From Hordeum vulgare subsp. vulgare (Eukaryota; Streptophyta; Magnoliopsida; Poales; Poaceae): a DNA stretch of 64,000 nucleotides. Numbering within the stretch: position 1 is the stretch's first letter; every line of letters starts with the position of its first letter. The stretch lies in NCBI RefSeq assembly GCF_904849725.1, contig NC_058522.1:434897529-434961528 (forward strand). Reading direction: 5' to 3'. The translations under genes were made by a program, and so were the position numbers. This document shows positions 32,901-43,971 of the stretch, piece by piece. A model generated the notes under the pieces. That model was not told where the DNA came from, did not search any database, and saw only the letters and a list, made by a program, of their open reading frames with translations.

Positions 32901-33260
32901 TACCAAAATTCAGGGGTGACGATTCAATGTGTGACCGACTCCAACGGCACAACTGAAAGATTCTACGGAAGGGTCGAAGAGATCTGGGAGCTTAACTACG
33001 CTAGAAGGCACGATGTGACGATGTTCCGTGTCAGGTGGGCTAAGGCCGTCGTAAGAGAAAACAAGTATTTCAATACCATGTCTATACCCGACTCAAAGAG
33101 TGCTATCGTAAACATTAACGTCACCGCCAGAACTGAGCCATGGATACACGCTAAGCACGTGACACAATGCTTCTTCATAACTGACCCGACCAGTCCCAGC
33201 CGTGTTGTCGTAAGGAGAGGCAAAAGAAACATCGTTGGAATGGATGGGGTCGCCAACTAG
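29979..33260 (+). pseudogene. tnp2: Tnp2-type CACTA transposase, multiply frameshifted
   Basis: Transposase that binds element ends and cuts them out in the nucleus. Domains in order: transposase-associated N-terminus with CPCKRCK (about 29985-30170, after a splice-acceptor-like GTGCAG); a run of Asp and Gly-rich spacer; Tnp2 core (Transposase_21: CPLHLPHITYHTC, DGMNPFGNQRTNHNTW, GLLKEELDTL, DCLDQMHITKNV-type near 31685-31720); a DUF4218-like part (32043-32519, LHSMMSFERMNG); and a DUF4216-like part (32601-33260, GRVEEIWELNY, FRVRWAK). Frameshifts or stops occur near 30810, 31109, 31360, 31567 and 31790-32040. None of the pieces is a complete enzyme. Confidence 0.88.
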
Positions 33261-33690
33261 GAAGACTACAACCAGTATGGCAACTCGATGAGGGAAGATG
33301 ACGATGACGGTGAAGCATAAGTGAAAAGAAGAATCAAGACTACATTAGCTAAGAAAGATCGTACTCCATGGTGCCAAAAAAGTAGAATGAAGACAACGAA
33401 CAAGAAAGGAAAGAAGCTCAATGTGAAACGTCTTCGACGCAGTTGAGAAACAATCATTTGTATATATATGTATGTATTTTGTGTACCAAACAACACATGG
33501 TTCCGGCAATATTCGCGCAGTGTGGGAGGGAGACGTTCTCATCGTCGACTGCATGTGTGCGAGGCCGTCAGGAGAAAAAAACAAAAGGGAGAAAGTAATA
33601 CAAAAGAAAAAGAAAAGTAGACAAAAAAGTCAAGGAAAATAATAAAAAGGAAATAATAAAGAAAAATAATTAAAATAAATTAATAAAGAA
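33261..33690 (+). other. Spacer downstream of tnp2
   Basis: Still resembles the Tnp2 C-terminal tail in broken frames (EDYNQYG and poly-Lys segments near 33260-33420), then becomes A-rich, low-complexity DNA (33590-33690). Nothing else is visible. Confidence 0.5.
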
Positions 33691-33697
33691 AAGAAAG

Positions 33698-33865
33698 TTA
33701 GCAGTAGCACTGGATTGGTACCAGCGCTACTGCTAAGTTAGCAGTAGCGCGGGTTCTAATCCAGCGCTACTGCTATATGTCCTAGGTCATTTAGTAGTAG
33801 CGCTGGATTAGAACCAGCGCTACTGCTAACTTAGTAGTAGCGCTGGTTCCAACCTAGCGCTACTG
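33698..33865. repeat. Array of four palindromic GTAGCGCTGG hairpins in CACTA
   Basis: Four consecutive hairpins at 33698-33736, 33738-33775, 33791-33829 and 33831-33865. Each has an arm like TTAGCAGTAGCGCTGG, a loop of 6-7 nt and the complementary arm CCAGCGCTACTGCTAA, with small mismatches. Such GTAGCGC palindromes are familiar from subterminal regions of Triticeae CACTA elements, where transposase binds. Here they lie between the two genes. Confidence 0.85.
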
Positions 33866-33879
33866 GTGTGTTTAATTAA

Positions 33880-34642
33880 CCGGCTCCAAAATTCCTAACT
33901 CCCCCTCTCCCTTCACTCCTGCCTCTTTCCCACACTCCCAACTATCTCTCTGTATCGCCGCCCCCTCCGCCAGAGAAGTTCCCATCCGTCCCCGCATGCC
34001 CTCGAGCTCATGCCTCCTCCTCCACGCGCCGCCGCCCCTCCCCTCCACTCACACTTTGTTAAGCCCCTTGCCCCCTGCGAGATGAACAAAAAGAAGAAGA
34101 AGGAGAATAAGAAGAGGAGGAGAATAAAAGAACAACAACAACAACAACAAGAGGAGAAGAGCACAAGAGGAGGAAAAATAGAAGAAGAGGAGAAGTAGAA
34201 GAAAAAGAAGAGAACAAGAAGAGGAGAACAAAAGAAGAAGAAGAAGAAGAAGAAGAAGAAGAAGAACAACAACAACAACAACAACAACAACAAGAAGAAG
34301 AAGAGAAGAAAAGGAAGAAGAAGAGGAGGAGAATAAGAAAAAGAGGAGAAAAAAATAATATAGAGGAGGAGAAGAAGCAGTAGGTTAGCTAGTGTGCTAG
34401 GTTAAATCTGTTCATTTTTATTGTTTTGATTTAATTATATTGGTATTACATTAGTGCTAGGTTATTCGGGTTAGTAATATTTAGAATTAGTTTAGGGTTA
34501 GAAGAAGAAGAAAGATGAACAAAAACATGAAAATAAGAATAGGAAAAAGGAAAACAACAAGAAGAAGGAGAATAAGAAGAGGAGGAGAAGAAAAGAACAA
34601 GAATATTAATAATAATAATAAGAAGAAGAATAAGAATAAGAA

Positions 34643-34689
<47 letters not shown>

Positions 34690-34900
34690 AGAAGAAAAAG
34701 AGGAGAAAAAGAGGAAAAATACAAGAAGATGAGAACTAGAAGAAAAAGAGGAGAAGAAGAAGAGGAGAAGAAAAGAAGAAGAAGAAGAAGAAGAAGAAGA
34801 AGAAGAAGAGAAGAAAAGGGAGAAGAAGAGGGGGAGAAGAAGAAATAGAGGAGAAAAATAATAAATTAGAGGAGGAGAAGAAGAAATATGTTAGCAAGTG
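33880..34900. repeat. Purine-rich GAA/GGA/CAA microsatellite tract with a ~500-bp duplication
   Basis: From about 34084 to 34870 the plus strand is almost only purines: pure (AAG)n runs at 34231-34266, 34644-34680 and 34768-34808, and a (CAA)n run at 34267-34292. The unit ending in a purine block plus GTGTGCTAGGTTAAATCTGTT occurs twice (34370-34410 and 34870-34918), indicating a tandem duplication of about 500 bp. Preceded by a C-rich segment (33900-34030). Open frames here are low-complexity artefacts. Confidence 0.85.
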
Positions 34901-35061
34901 TGCTAGGTTAAATCTGTTTTTTTGCTTGCTAAGTTTTTGTTAATTCATCATATGTTGTTTGTGTTTATCCAGTGTGCTCTATTTTTGCTTCTAAGTTTGT
35001 GTTAGTTCATCACTTATTGTTTTGTATTAATTGGAATGTCCGAGTGACCTATATTTTGCCG

Positions 35062-35226
35062 GAATGTTGATTCATTTCCGTTCTGGCAAATTTCACGTGC
35101 TCCATATGTCGACTTTTTAGCAAAGGTCATGCCGAAAATTTACGTGAATTTCGGCATGACTTGTGCTAGAAACTAGGACATATCGAGTGCGCGGGAATTG
35201 CTGGAAAGGGGAATGAATCAACATTC
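35062..35226. repeat. Long imperfect inverted repeat upstream of CACTA ORF2
   Basis: Outer arms GAATGTTGATTCATTTCC (35062-35079) and its near-complement (35210-35226); inner arms GTCATGCCGAAAATT and AATTTCGGCATGAC around 35126-35162. A related sequence (ATTTCCGTTTTGG..., 29842-29915) lies upstream of tnp2, so both genes follow a similar leader. Confidence 0.75.
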
Positions 35227-35311
35227 TAACCAAATATTGTCCCTTTTTTATTATTCATGTTATTCGGCCTAGAATTAAAATATTTTACTTAAATACTCAT
35301 AGGAAATCAAT

Positions 35312-35553
35312 ATGTCTAGCCACGACAAAGCCGGGGGTTCTGGTCGCGACGAAGGAGACCATTTTGAGGAAGAAAATCATTTTTTCGATTACCCGGACCA
35401 ACACCAGATGCGGATGCATGGTGGCAGTGAGACCAACCCCGACACTAGCACCAGCAGCGATAGTGGCACCGGCACCAAGACCAGCGATGATGTTGACATA
35501 GCCGGTGAAGAACCGATGCCGAAGAGGACAAGAAAAACAAACGAGCTCGGCAC
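35312..35553 (+). pseudogene. CACTA ORF2, first visible exon (interrupted by H)
   Basis: ATG at 35312 in AATATGTCTAGC. The product is hydrophilic, Asp/Ser/Thr/Gly-rich (GSETNPDTSTSSDSGTGTK), with a basic cluster MPKRTRKTN. Element H enters after GGCAC (35549-35553). The frame resumes at 43972 without a break (NELGTGQIVVT). This is the second gene usual in large plant CACTA elements; by analogy with TnpA of En/Spm it may bind DNA, but I see no diagnostic domain. Confidence 0.65.
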
Positions 35554-37100
35554 TGATACGTCTCCAACGTATCTATAATTTTTGATTGTTCCATGTTATT
35601 ATATTATCAACTTGGGATGTTTTATATGCATTTATATGCTATTTTATATCATTTTTGGGACTAACCTATTAACTCAGTGCCTAGTGCAAGTTTCTGTTTC
35701 TTCCGTGTTTTTGACCTTTTTCACATAAGAATATTAAACGAAGTCCAAACGGAATAAAACCTTCAGGATGATTTTTTCCATAACAGAAGGGATCCATAAG
35801 ACTTGAGAACCAAGGCTGAGGGCCACGGAGGAGGCCACGAGCCCCCTAGGCGCGCCTAGCAGGCTCGTGGGCCCCCCGTGCCTCCTTTGCCCTACCTCCT
35901 TCACCTATAAATTCCCTAAAATCCCCAAACCAACAGAGAGAGCCATGAAAATAGTTTTCCGCCGCCGCAAGGTTCTGTTTCCGCAAGATCCCATCTGGGG
36001 ACCATTCTCGTGCCCTGCCGGAGGGGGATTCGGACACGGAGGGCTTCTTCATCAACACCATTGCATCTCTGATGATGCGCGAGTAGTTCACCACAGACCT
36101 TCGGGTCCACAGCTAGTAGCTAGATGGCTTCTTCTCTCTCTTGGATCTTCAATACAAAGTTCTCCATGATCTTCATGGAGATTTATCCAATGTATAACTT
36201 TCTGTTGCGGTTTGTTTGTCGAGATCCGATGAATTGTGGATTTATGATCAGATTATCTATGAATATTATTTGAGTCTCCTCTGATTTCTTATATGCATGA
36301 TTTCGTATCCTTGTAATTCTCTTCGAGTTATGGGTTTCGTTTGGCCAACTTGATCTAGAATTCTTGCGATGGGAGAAGTGCTTGGTTTTGGGTTCATACC
36401 GTGCGGTGTCCTCACCTAGTGACAGAAGGGGTAGCGAGGCACGCATCGTGTTGTTGCCATCAAGGGTAAAAGGTTGGGGTATATATCATGTTGCATGAAT
36501 TTATCCCTCTACATCCTGTCATCTTGCTTAAGGCGTTACTCTGTTTGTTATGAACTTAATACATTAGATGCACGCTGGATAGCGGTCGATGTGTGGAGTA
36601 ATAGTAGTAGATGCAGAAAGTATCAGTCTACTTGTCTCGGACGTGATGCCTATATGTATGATCATTTCCTTAGATATCGTCATGACCTTGCGCGACTCTA
36701 TCAGTTGCTCGACAGTAATTCGTTCACCCACCGTAATACTTGCTATCATGAGAGAAGCCTCTAGTGAACACTATGGCCCCCGGGTCTATTTTACACATTA
36801 TATATTCAGATATACATACAAAAATACCAAAAGTACCTTGCTGCACTTTTATTTATTTATTTATATTACCTATTATCACTATGAGATGTCACCTTGCAAG
36901 TAATCGTAAAGGGATTGACAACCCCTTTATCGCGTTGGGTGTAAGTTTGTTTGTCTTTGCGCAGGCCCTTGGTGCCTCATCTTGATACTCCTACTGGATT
37001 GATACCTTGGTTCTCAAACTGAGGGAAATACTTATCTCTACTTTCCTGCATTACACTTTCCTATTCAAGGGAAAAATCAACGCAAGCTCAAGAAGTAGCA
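35554..37100 (+). mobile_element. 5' LTR of element H
   Basis: 1,547 bp, TGATACGTCTCCAACGTATC to AAGAAGTAGCA. Inverted repeat CCACGAGCC (35835-35843) / GGCTCGTGG (35862-35870) with palindromic AGGCGCGCCT (35848-35857) inside; TATA box CTATAAATT at 35905-35913, 35 bp downstream. Confidence 0.93.
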
Positions 37101-37111
37101 GGAAGAATTTC

Positions 37112-37129
37112 TGGCGCCGTTGCCGGGGA
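37112..37129 (+). other. Primer-binding site of H (tRNA-Asp)
   Basis: TGGCGCCGTTGCCGGGGA, perfect complement of the tRNA-Asp 3' end, 11 bp after the LTR. Confidence 0.95.
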
Positions 37130-37338
37130 GTATTCAAGTGAAGCATATCTACCAAGTACCTATCGCAAACTCATCTCTTGCATTTACATTATTTTCCATT
37201 TGCCACTCGTTTTAATCTCCCCCACTTCTGAAACAAAATTTACGAAAATATTTGCCTTTCTTTATTTGCCTTTTTCGTTCGCCCTTTCTTTTGCTTGCTT
37301 TCTGTTTGCTTGTGTGCTTGTTTACTTGCTAAGTCACC

Positions 37339-39327
37339 GTGTCTGAAAACACTAAATTGTGTGACTTCTCTAATACTAATAACAATGATTTTATTAGTAC
37401 TCTAATTGCTCCCGCCACTAGTGCGGATTCATATGAAATTAATGCTGCCTTGTCGAATCTTGTTATGAAAGAGCAATTTTCCGGCCTTCCTAGTGAAGAT
37501 GCCGCATCCCATCTTAATACCTTTATTGAGTTATGCGATATGCAAAATAAGAAAGATGTGGATAATCATATGATTAAATTGAAGCTATTTCCATTCTCAT
37601 TACGAGATCAAGCAAAAACTTGGTTTTCATCTTTACCCAAAAATAGTATTGATTCATGGAACAAGGGTAAAGATGCCTTTATTTCCTAGTATTTTCTAGC
37701 TGCTAAGATTATCTCTCTCCGTAATGATATCATGAATTTTAAGCAACTAGATCATGAACATGTTGCACAATCTTGGGAAAGAATGAATTTGATGATTAGA
37801 AATTGTCCCGCTCATGGCCTAAGTCTTTGGATGGTTATACAAATTTTCTATGCTGGTTTGAATTTTGCTTCTAGAAATATCTTGGATTTCGCCTCTGGTG
37901 GAACTTTTATGGAAATCACACTAGGAGAAGATACAAAACTCCTAGATAATATCATGACAAATTATTCTCAATGGCACACTGAAAGGTCACCTACTAGTAA
38001 AAAAGTGCATGTTATAGAAGAAATTAACTATTTGAGTGCTAAGATGGATGAGTTAATGAAGTTGTTTGCTAGTAAAAGTGCTCCTCTAGATCCAAATGAT
38101 ATGCCTTTATATTCCATGATTGAGAATAGCAATGAAAATTCGGATGTTGATTTTGTTGGTAGGAATAATTTTGGTAACAACAATGCTTATATAGGTAACT
38201 TTAAACCTAGGCCTTTTCCTAGTAATCCCTCTAATAATTTTGGCAATTCCTACAACAATGCTCATGGAAATTATAATAAAATACCCTCTGATCATGAGAG
38301 TAATATTAAAGAGTTTATTAATTCGCAAAAGATTTTCAATGCTTCCATAGAAGAAAAACTACTTAAAATTGATGACTTGGCTAGGACTGTTGATAGAATG
38401 TCTCTTGGTATCGATGCTTTGAAATTGAGATGTGTTCCTCCAAAGATTAATATGGATGAAACTTTGAAAGCTATGCGTGTTTCCATGAATGAAAGTAAAG
38501 AAAGAACCGCCCAAATTCGTCCTAGACATGAATGGCTTAAAAGGGCGTGTTCTCGTGATGAGAATCATGAAGATCTTAAAGTGCTTGGTGTGACTCATAT
38601 TGAATCCTTGTTTTCTAATGTTAATCTTAATGATGATGGGGCTGGATGTGAATCCACTTTGGTTGAGAAACGCACCAATGATTCGGAGTCTATTTATCTT
38701 GATGCTAAAAATACTAAAAGTGGAGTAGAGGATATCAAAACTTTGAATAGTGATGAAATTACGACTTTGGATTTGAAGGAATTTAATTATGATAGTTGCT
38801 CTTTGATTGAATGTATTTCCTTGATGCAATCCATGCTAAACTCTCCACATGCTTATAGCCAAAATAAGGCTTTTACCAAACATATCGTTGATGCTATGAT
38901 GAAATCTCTTGAAGAGAAACTTGAGTTGGAAATATCTATTCCTAGAAAACTTCATGATGAGTGGGAACCTACTATAAAAATTAAGATGAAAAATTATGAA
39001 TGCCATGCTTTGTGTGATTTGGGTGCTAGTGTTTCCACAATTCCAAAATCTTTATGTGATGTTCTAGGTTTCAATGAGACTGATGAGTGCTCTCTTAATT
39101 TGCATCTTGCGGATTCTACTATTAAGAAAACTATGGGAAGGATCAATGATGTTCTTATTATTGCAAATAGGAACTATGTGCCCATAGATTTCATTGTGCT
39201 TGATATTGATTGCAATCCTACATGTCCCATTATTCTTGGTAGACCTTTCCTTAGGACTATTGGTGTTGTTATTGATATGAAGGAAGGGAATATTGAATTT
39301 CAATTTCTGTTAAAGAAGGGCATGTAA
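37339..39327 (+). pseudogene. gag-protease polyprotein of element H (one in-frame stop)
   Basis: One frame of 663 codons with a single TAG at 37687-37689. The start is uncertain; GTG at 37339 lies in the open frame, and the reading begins SENTKLCDFSN. Gag core: FSGLPSEDAASHLNTFIELC, KLKLFPFSLRDQAKTWFSSLP, then HVAQSWERMN and FYAGLNFASRN after the stop. An Asn-rich linker follows (NNFGNNNAYIGNF). Near the end is a retropepsin with CDLGASVSTIPKS (active-site DLG) and IILGRPFLRTIG. The frame ends at TAA 39325-39327. The protease active site is intact. Nothing after this resembles RT or integrase. Confidence 0.88.
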
Positions 39328-40339
39328 CACTTTCCTAGAAAGAAAATAAAATTGCCTTATGAATCCATTATGAAAGCTACTTGTGGTTTAAGCACTAAAG
39401 ATGACAACACTTGAATCTATTGCCTTACGCCTAGCTAAGGTCGTTAAACAATAGCGCTTGTTGGGAGGCAACCCAATGAATAAATTTATTTTTTCTTTTT
39501 ACTTTCTATTTTTTTGAGTCCACACCATCATGATTCTGTTATGATTGTGTTTTTTATGTTTTAATTAGTGTTTGTGCCAAGTAGAACTTTTATGATTAGT
39601 TTTGGTGATAGTTGTTTAAGCATGCTGAAAAAGACAGAAACTTTGTGCTCAAGAAATTATTTTTAACTCCTCTCCAGAAAGAGCTTATGAGTTGATTCTT
39701 TATGCTGCTAATTGGTATGCTAATTTCCCTAATAGTCATAATTGTTTCAGAATATTTGGGATAGCAGAGGTATACGAAATATAGAAATTGCTACAGACTG
39801 TTCTATTTTTGAAAGATTCTGTTTTTTTTGTGTTGATTGCTTATTTTGATGAAATTATGGTTAGTATTGGGGGGTACGAGCCATGGAGAAGTGAGAATAC
39901 AGTAATATAACATAATTCTAAATGGAAATTAAGTTTATTATAGTACCTAAAAAGTTGGTGGTTTGTTTTCTTATGCTAATGATATCACGAGTTTGTGTTT
40001 AAGTTTTGTGTTGTGAAGTTTTCAAGTTTTGGGTGATGTTCTTATGGACAATGGAATCAAGAGTGGAAAGAGACTAAGCTTGGGGATGCCCAAGTCATCC
40101 TAAGCCAAATTCAAGGACACCAAAAAGCCTAAGCTTGGGGATGCCCCGGGAAGGCATCCCCTCTTTCGTCTTCAATCCATCGGTAACGTTACTTGGAGCT
40201 ATATTTTTATTTACCACATGATATGTGTTTTGCTTGGAGCGTCGTGTATTATAGGAGTATTTGCTTTTTATCACAATCATCCTTTCTGAACACCTTTTGA
40301 GAGAGACATGCACTCATCGTGAATTTGTTAGAATACTCA

Positions 40340-40490
40340 ATGAGCTTCACTTATATCTTTTGAGTTAGGCAATTTAGCTCGCATGTGCTTCACTTACATC
40401 TTTTGAGCTAGATAATTTTGCTCCTATGAGCTTCACTTATATATTTTGAGCTAGATAATTTTTCTCTAGTGCTTCACTTAAATCTTTGTA
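40340..40490 (+). repeat. Minisatellite GCTTCACTTATATCTTTTGA, about four copies in H
   Basis: Four imperfect copies of the unit seen in B and C (there on the opposite strand), spaced about 40-50 bp, each followed by GAGCTAGATAATTT-like sequence. Confidence 0.8.
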
Positions 40491-41490
40491 GAGTACGGTG
40501 GTGTCATATTTTGTAGAAATAAAAACTCTCGATCTGCACTTATATCATTTTGAGAGCGCTCTCTCTAAGTAACTTGGTAATTGGCGTGTGTTATGAAATT
40601 AGTGCTAAATATGATAGGCATCCGAAGAGGACATAATAAAAACGTTCATATTCAAGTGCATTTATTAGTAAGAGAAGTTTAATTCCTCACAATTAGTTTT
40701 GAGATATGGATATGGTAATATTAGAGTTATGTTAGTAGGGTGTTGTGAATCTAGAAATACATGTATTAAGGTTAGTGATTCCCGTAGCATGCACGTATGG
40801 TGAACCGCTATGTTATGAATTCGGAACATAATTGATGTATTGATTGTCATCCTTTGTGTGGCGGCCCAGATCGCGCGATGGTTAACTCCTACCAACTCTT
40901 CCCCTGGGAGTAAGCGTTTAGCACTTTGTTTCGATTACTAATAAAACTTCCGCACAAAGTATATGAGTTCTTCATGAATAATGTGTGTCCATGGTATAGA
41001 TGCACTCTCACCCTTCCACCATTGCTACCCTCTCTAGTGCCGCGCAACTTTCGCCGGTGCACAAAACCACCATATACCTTCCTCAAAACAGCCACCATGC
41101 GTACCTATTATGGTATTTTCATAGCCATTCCGAGATATAGTGTCATGTAACTTCCACCGTTCCGTCTCATGACATGTACCATCACTTTCATATTACCATT
41201 GCATGATTGTAAGATATCTAGCGAGATGTTTCAACATCATACGCTAAGCTAGATCGTTGCACATCCCGGTACACTGCCGGAGGCATTTCATATAGAGTCA
41301 TTATTGTTCTAAGTATCGAGTTGTAAGTAAATAAAGTGTGATGATCATCATTATTAGAGCATTGTCCCATGTGAGGAAATAATAAAAGAGGCCAGCGAAG
41401 CCCATATAAAAAAAGAGGCCAAAGATGCCCACCAAAAAAAAGAAAAAAATGAAATGAAAAAAAAGAGGCCAAAGAGCCCAAACAAAAAAA

Positions 41491-41720
41491 GAGAGAGAAA
41501 AAGAGAGAAGGGACAATGCTACTATCTTTTTCCACACTTGTGCTTCAAAATAGCACCATGTTCTTCATGATAGAGAGTCTCTTGTTTTGTCACTTTCATA
41601 TAAAAAAGAGGGAGAAAAAGAGAGAAGGGACAATGCTACTATCTTTTTCCACACTTGTGCTTCAAAATAGCACCATGTTCTTCATGATAGAGAGTCTCTT
41701 GTTTTGTCACTTTCATATAA
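41491..41720. repeat. 117-bp tandem duplication in H
   Basis: A block from a GAGAGAAAAAGAGAGAAGG start through GGACAATGCTACTATC to CACTTTCATATAAAA occurs twice in a row with period 117 bp (GGACAATGCT at 41511 and 41628). B and C have one copy, so it is specific to H. Confidence 0.9.
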
Positions 41721-42407
41721 AACTAGTGGGAATTTTCATTATATAACTTGGCTTGTATATTCCAATGATGAGCTTCCTCAAAATTGCCCTAGGTCTCCGT
41801 GAGAAAGAAAGTTGGGTGCACACCCACTAGATTTTATTTTTGAGCTTTCATACACTTATAGCTCTAGTGCATCCGTTGCATGGCAGTCCCTACTCATTCA
41901 CATTGATATCTATTGATGGGCATGTCCATAACCCATTGATACGAGTCGATGTGACCATCTCCTCCTTTTTGCCTCACAACCTCCACCACACTCTATTCCA
42001 CCTATAGTGCTATATCCATGGCTCACGCACATGTATTGCTTGAGAGTTGAAAAAGGTTTGAGAAAGTAAGAGTGCGAAAACAATTACTTTGCCAATATCG
42101 GGGTTGTGCATGATTTAAATTAGTTGTGTGGGGATGATGGAGCATAGCCAGACTATATGATTTTGTAGGGATAACTTTCTTTGGCCTTGTTATTTCAAAA
42201 GTTCATGATTACTTTGCTAGTATGCTTGAAGTATTACTGTTTTCATGCCAATATTAAACTATTGTTTTGAATATTATGGATCTGAACATTCATGCCACAA
42301 TAAAGAAGCTACAAAGAAAAAATATGTTGGTTAGCATTCCACATCAAAAATTCGGTCTTTATCACCTCCCTACTCGAGGACGAGCATGAGTTAAGCTTGG
42401 GGATGCT

Positions 42408-43966
42408 TGATACGTCTCCAACGTATCTATAATTTTTTATTGTTCCATGCTATTATATTATCAACTTGGGATGTTTTATATGCATTTATATGCTATTTTA
42501 TATCATTTTTGGGACTAACCTATTAACTCAGTGCCAAGTGCCAGTTTCTGTTTTTTCCGTGTTTTTGACCTTTTTCAGATAAGAATATTAAACGGAGTCC
42601 AAACGGAATAAAACCTTCGGGATGATTATTTCCATAACAGAAGGGATCCAGAAGACTTGAGAACCAAGGCAGAGGGCCACGGAGGAGGCCATGAGCCCCC
42701 TAGGCGCGCCCCAGGGGGGCGCCTAGCAGGCTCCTGGGCCCCGCATGCCTTCTTTGCCCTACCTCTTTCACCTATAAATTCCCGAAAATCCCGAAACTAA
42801 CAGAGAGAGCCACGAAAATACTTTTCCGCCGCCACAAGCTTCTGTTTCCGCGAGATCCCATATGGGGACCGTTCTGGTGCCCTGCCGGAGGGGGATTGGG
42901 ACACGGAGGGCTTCTTCATCAACACCATTGCCTCTCCGATGATGCATGAGTAGTTCACCACAGACCTTCGGGTCCATAGCTAGTAGCTAGATGGATTCTT
43001 CTCTCTCTTGGATCTTCAATACAAAGTTCTCCATGATCTTCATGGATATCTATCCGATGTAACTTTCTTTTGCGGTGTGTTTGTCGAGATCCAATGAATT
43101 GTGGATTTATGATTAGATTATCTATGAATATTATTTCATTCTCCTCTGATTTCTTATATGCATGATTTCGTATCCTTGTAATTCTCTTCGAGTTATGGGT
43201 TTCGTTTGGCCAACTTCATCTATAATTCTTGCAATGGGAGAAGTGCTTGGTTTTGGGTTCATACCGTGTGGTATCCTCACCTAGTGATAGAAGGGGTAGC
43301 GAGTCATGCATCGTGTTGTTGCCATCAAGGGTAAAACGTTGGGGTTTATATCATATTGCATGAATTTATCCCTCTACATCATGTCATCTTGCTTAAGGCG
43401 TTACTCTGTTTCTTATGAACTTAATACACTGATGCATGCTGGATAGCGGTCGATGTGTGGAGTAATGGTAGTAGATGCAGAAAGTATCGGTCTACTTGTC
43501 TCAGACGTGATGCCTATATGTATGATGATTGCCTTAGATATCGTCATGACCTTGAGCGATTCAATCAATTGCTCGACAATAATTCGTTCACGCACCGTAA
43601 TACTTGCTATCATGAGATAAGCCTCTAGTGAACACTATGGCCCCCGGGTCTATTTTACACATTATATATTCATATATACATACAAAAAGACCAAAAATAC
43701 CTTGGTGCACTTTTATTTATTTATTTATATTTACCTATTATCACTATCAGATCTCACCTTGCAAGTAATCGTAAAGGGATTGACAACCCGTTTATCGCGT
43801 TGGGTGCAAGTTTGTTTGTCTTTGCGCAAGTGCCTTGGTGCCTCATCTTGATACTCCTACTGGATTGATACATTGGTTCTCAAACTGAGGGACATACTTA
43901 TCTCTACTTTACTACATCACCCTTTCCTCTTCAAGGGAAAAACCAACGCAAGCTCAAGAAGTACCA
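42408..43966 (+). mobile_element. 3' LTR of element H
   Basis: 1,559 bp, TGATACGTCTCC to AAGAAGTACCA. Inverted repeat CCATGAGCC (42689-42697) / GGCTCCTGG (42729-42737), each arm changed from the 5' copy; TATA box CTATAAATT at 42772-42780. It differs from the 5' LTR by scattered substitutions and short indels. Confidence 0.93.
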
Positions 43967-43971
43967 GGCAC

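Larger units (their letters stand above)
39328..42407 (+). other. Non-coding 3' internal region and PPT of H
   Basis: 3.1 kb without a gene, homologous (same sense) to the 3' regions of B and C. It contains two internal PPT-like AAGCTTGGGGATGCC copies (40076-40090, 40131-40145), the hairpin GGGGATGCC (40137-40145) / GGCATCCCC (40153-40161), the minisatellite (about 40340-40490), a 117-bp tandem duplication (41491-41720) and the terminal PPT. Confidence 0.8.
35554..43966 (+). mobile_element. Element H: complete non-autonomous Athila-type element encoding gag-protease only
   Basis: 8,413 bp with LTRs 35554-37100 and 42408-43966, perfect target duplication GGCAC (35549-35553 and 43967-43971), perfect tRNA-Asp PBS and PPT AAGCTTGGGGATGCT (42393-42407). 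It encodes gag and protease but has about 3 kb of non-coding sequence where RT, RNase H and integrase would be. It must have used pol from another element. Inserted in CACTA ORF2. Confidence 0.95.

Noticed and set aside
33698..33865. CRISPR-like repeat array
   Set aside because: The units are palindromic hairpins with no unique spacers of constant length, in a plant CACTA element.
34010..34740. Poly-Lys/Arg or poly-Leu/Ser/Phe open frames
   Set aside because: Products of trinucleotide repeats that keep several frames open on both strands.
40889..41535. Minus-strand open frames of 69-105 codons in H
   Set aside because: They lie antisense in the non-coding 3' region; homologous parts of B and C do not keep them.
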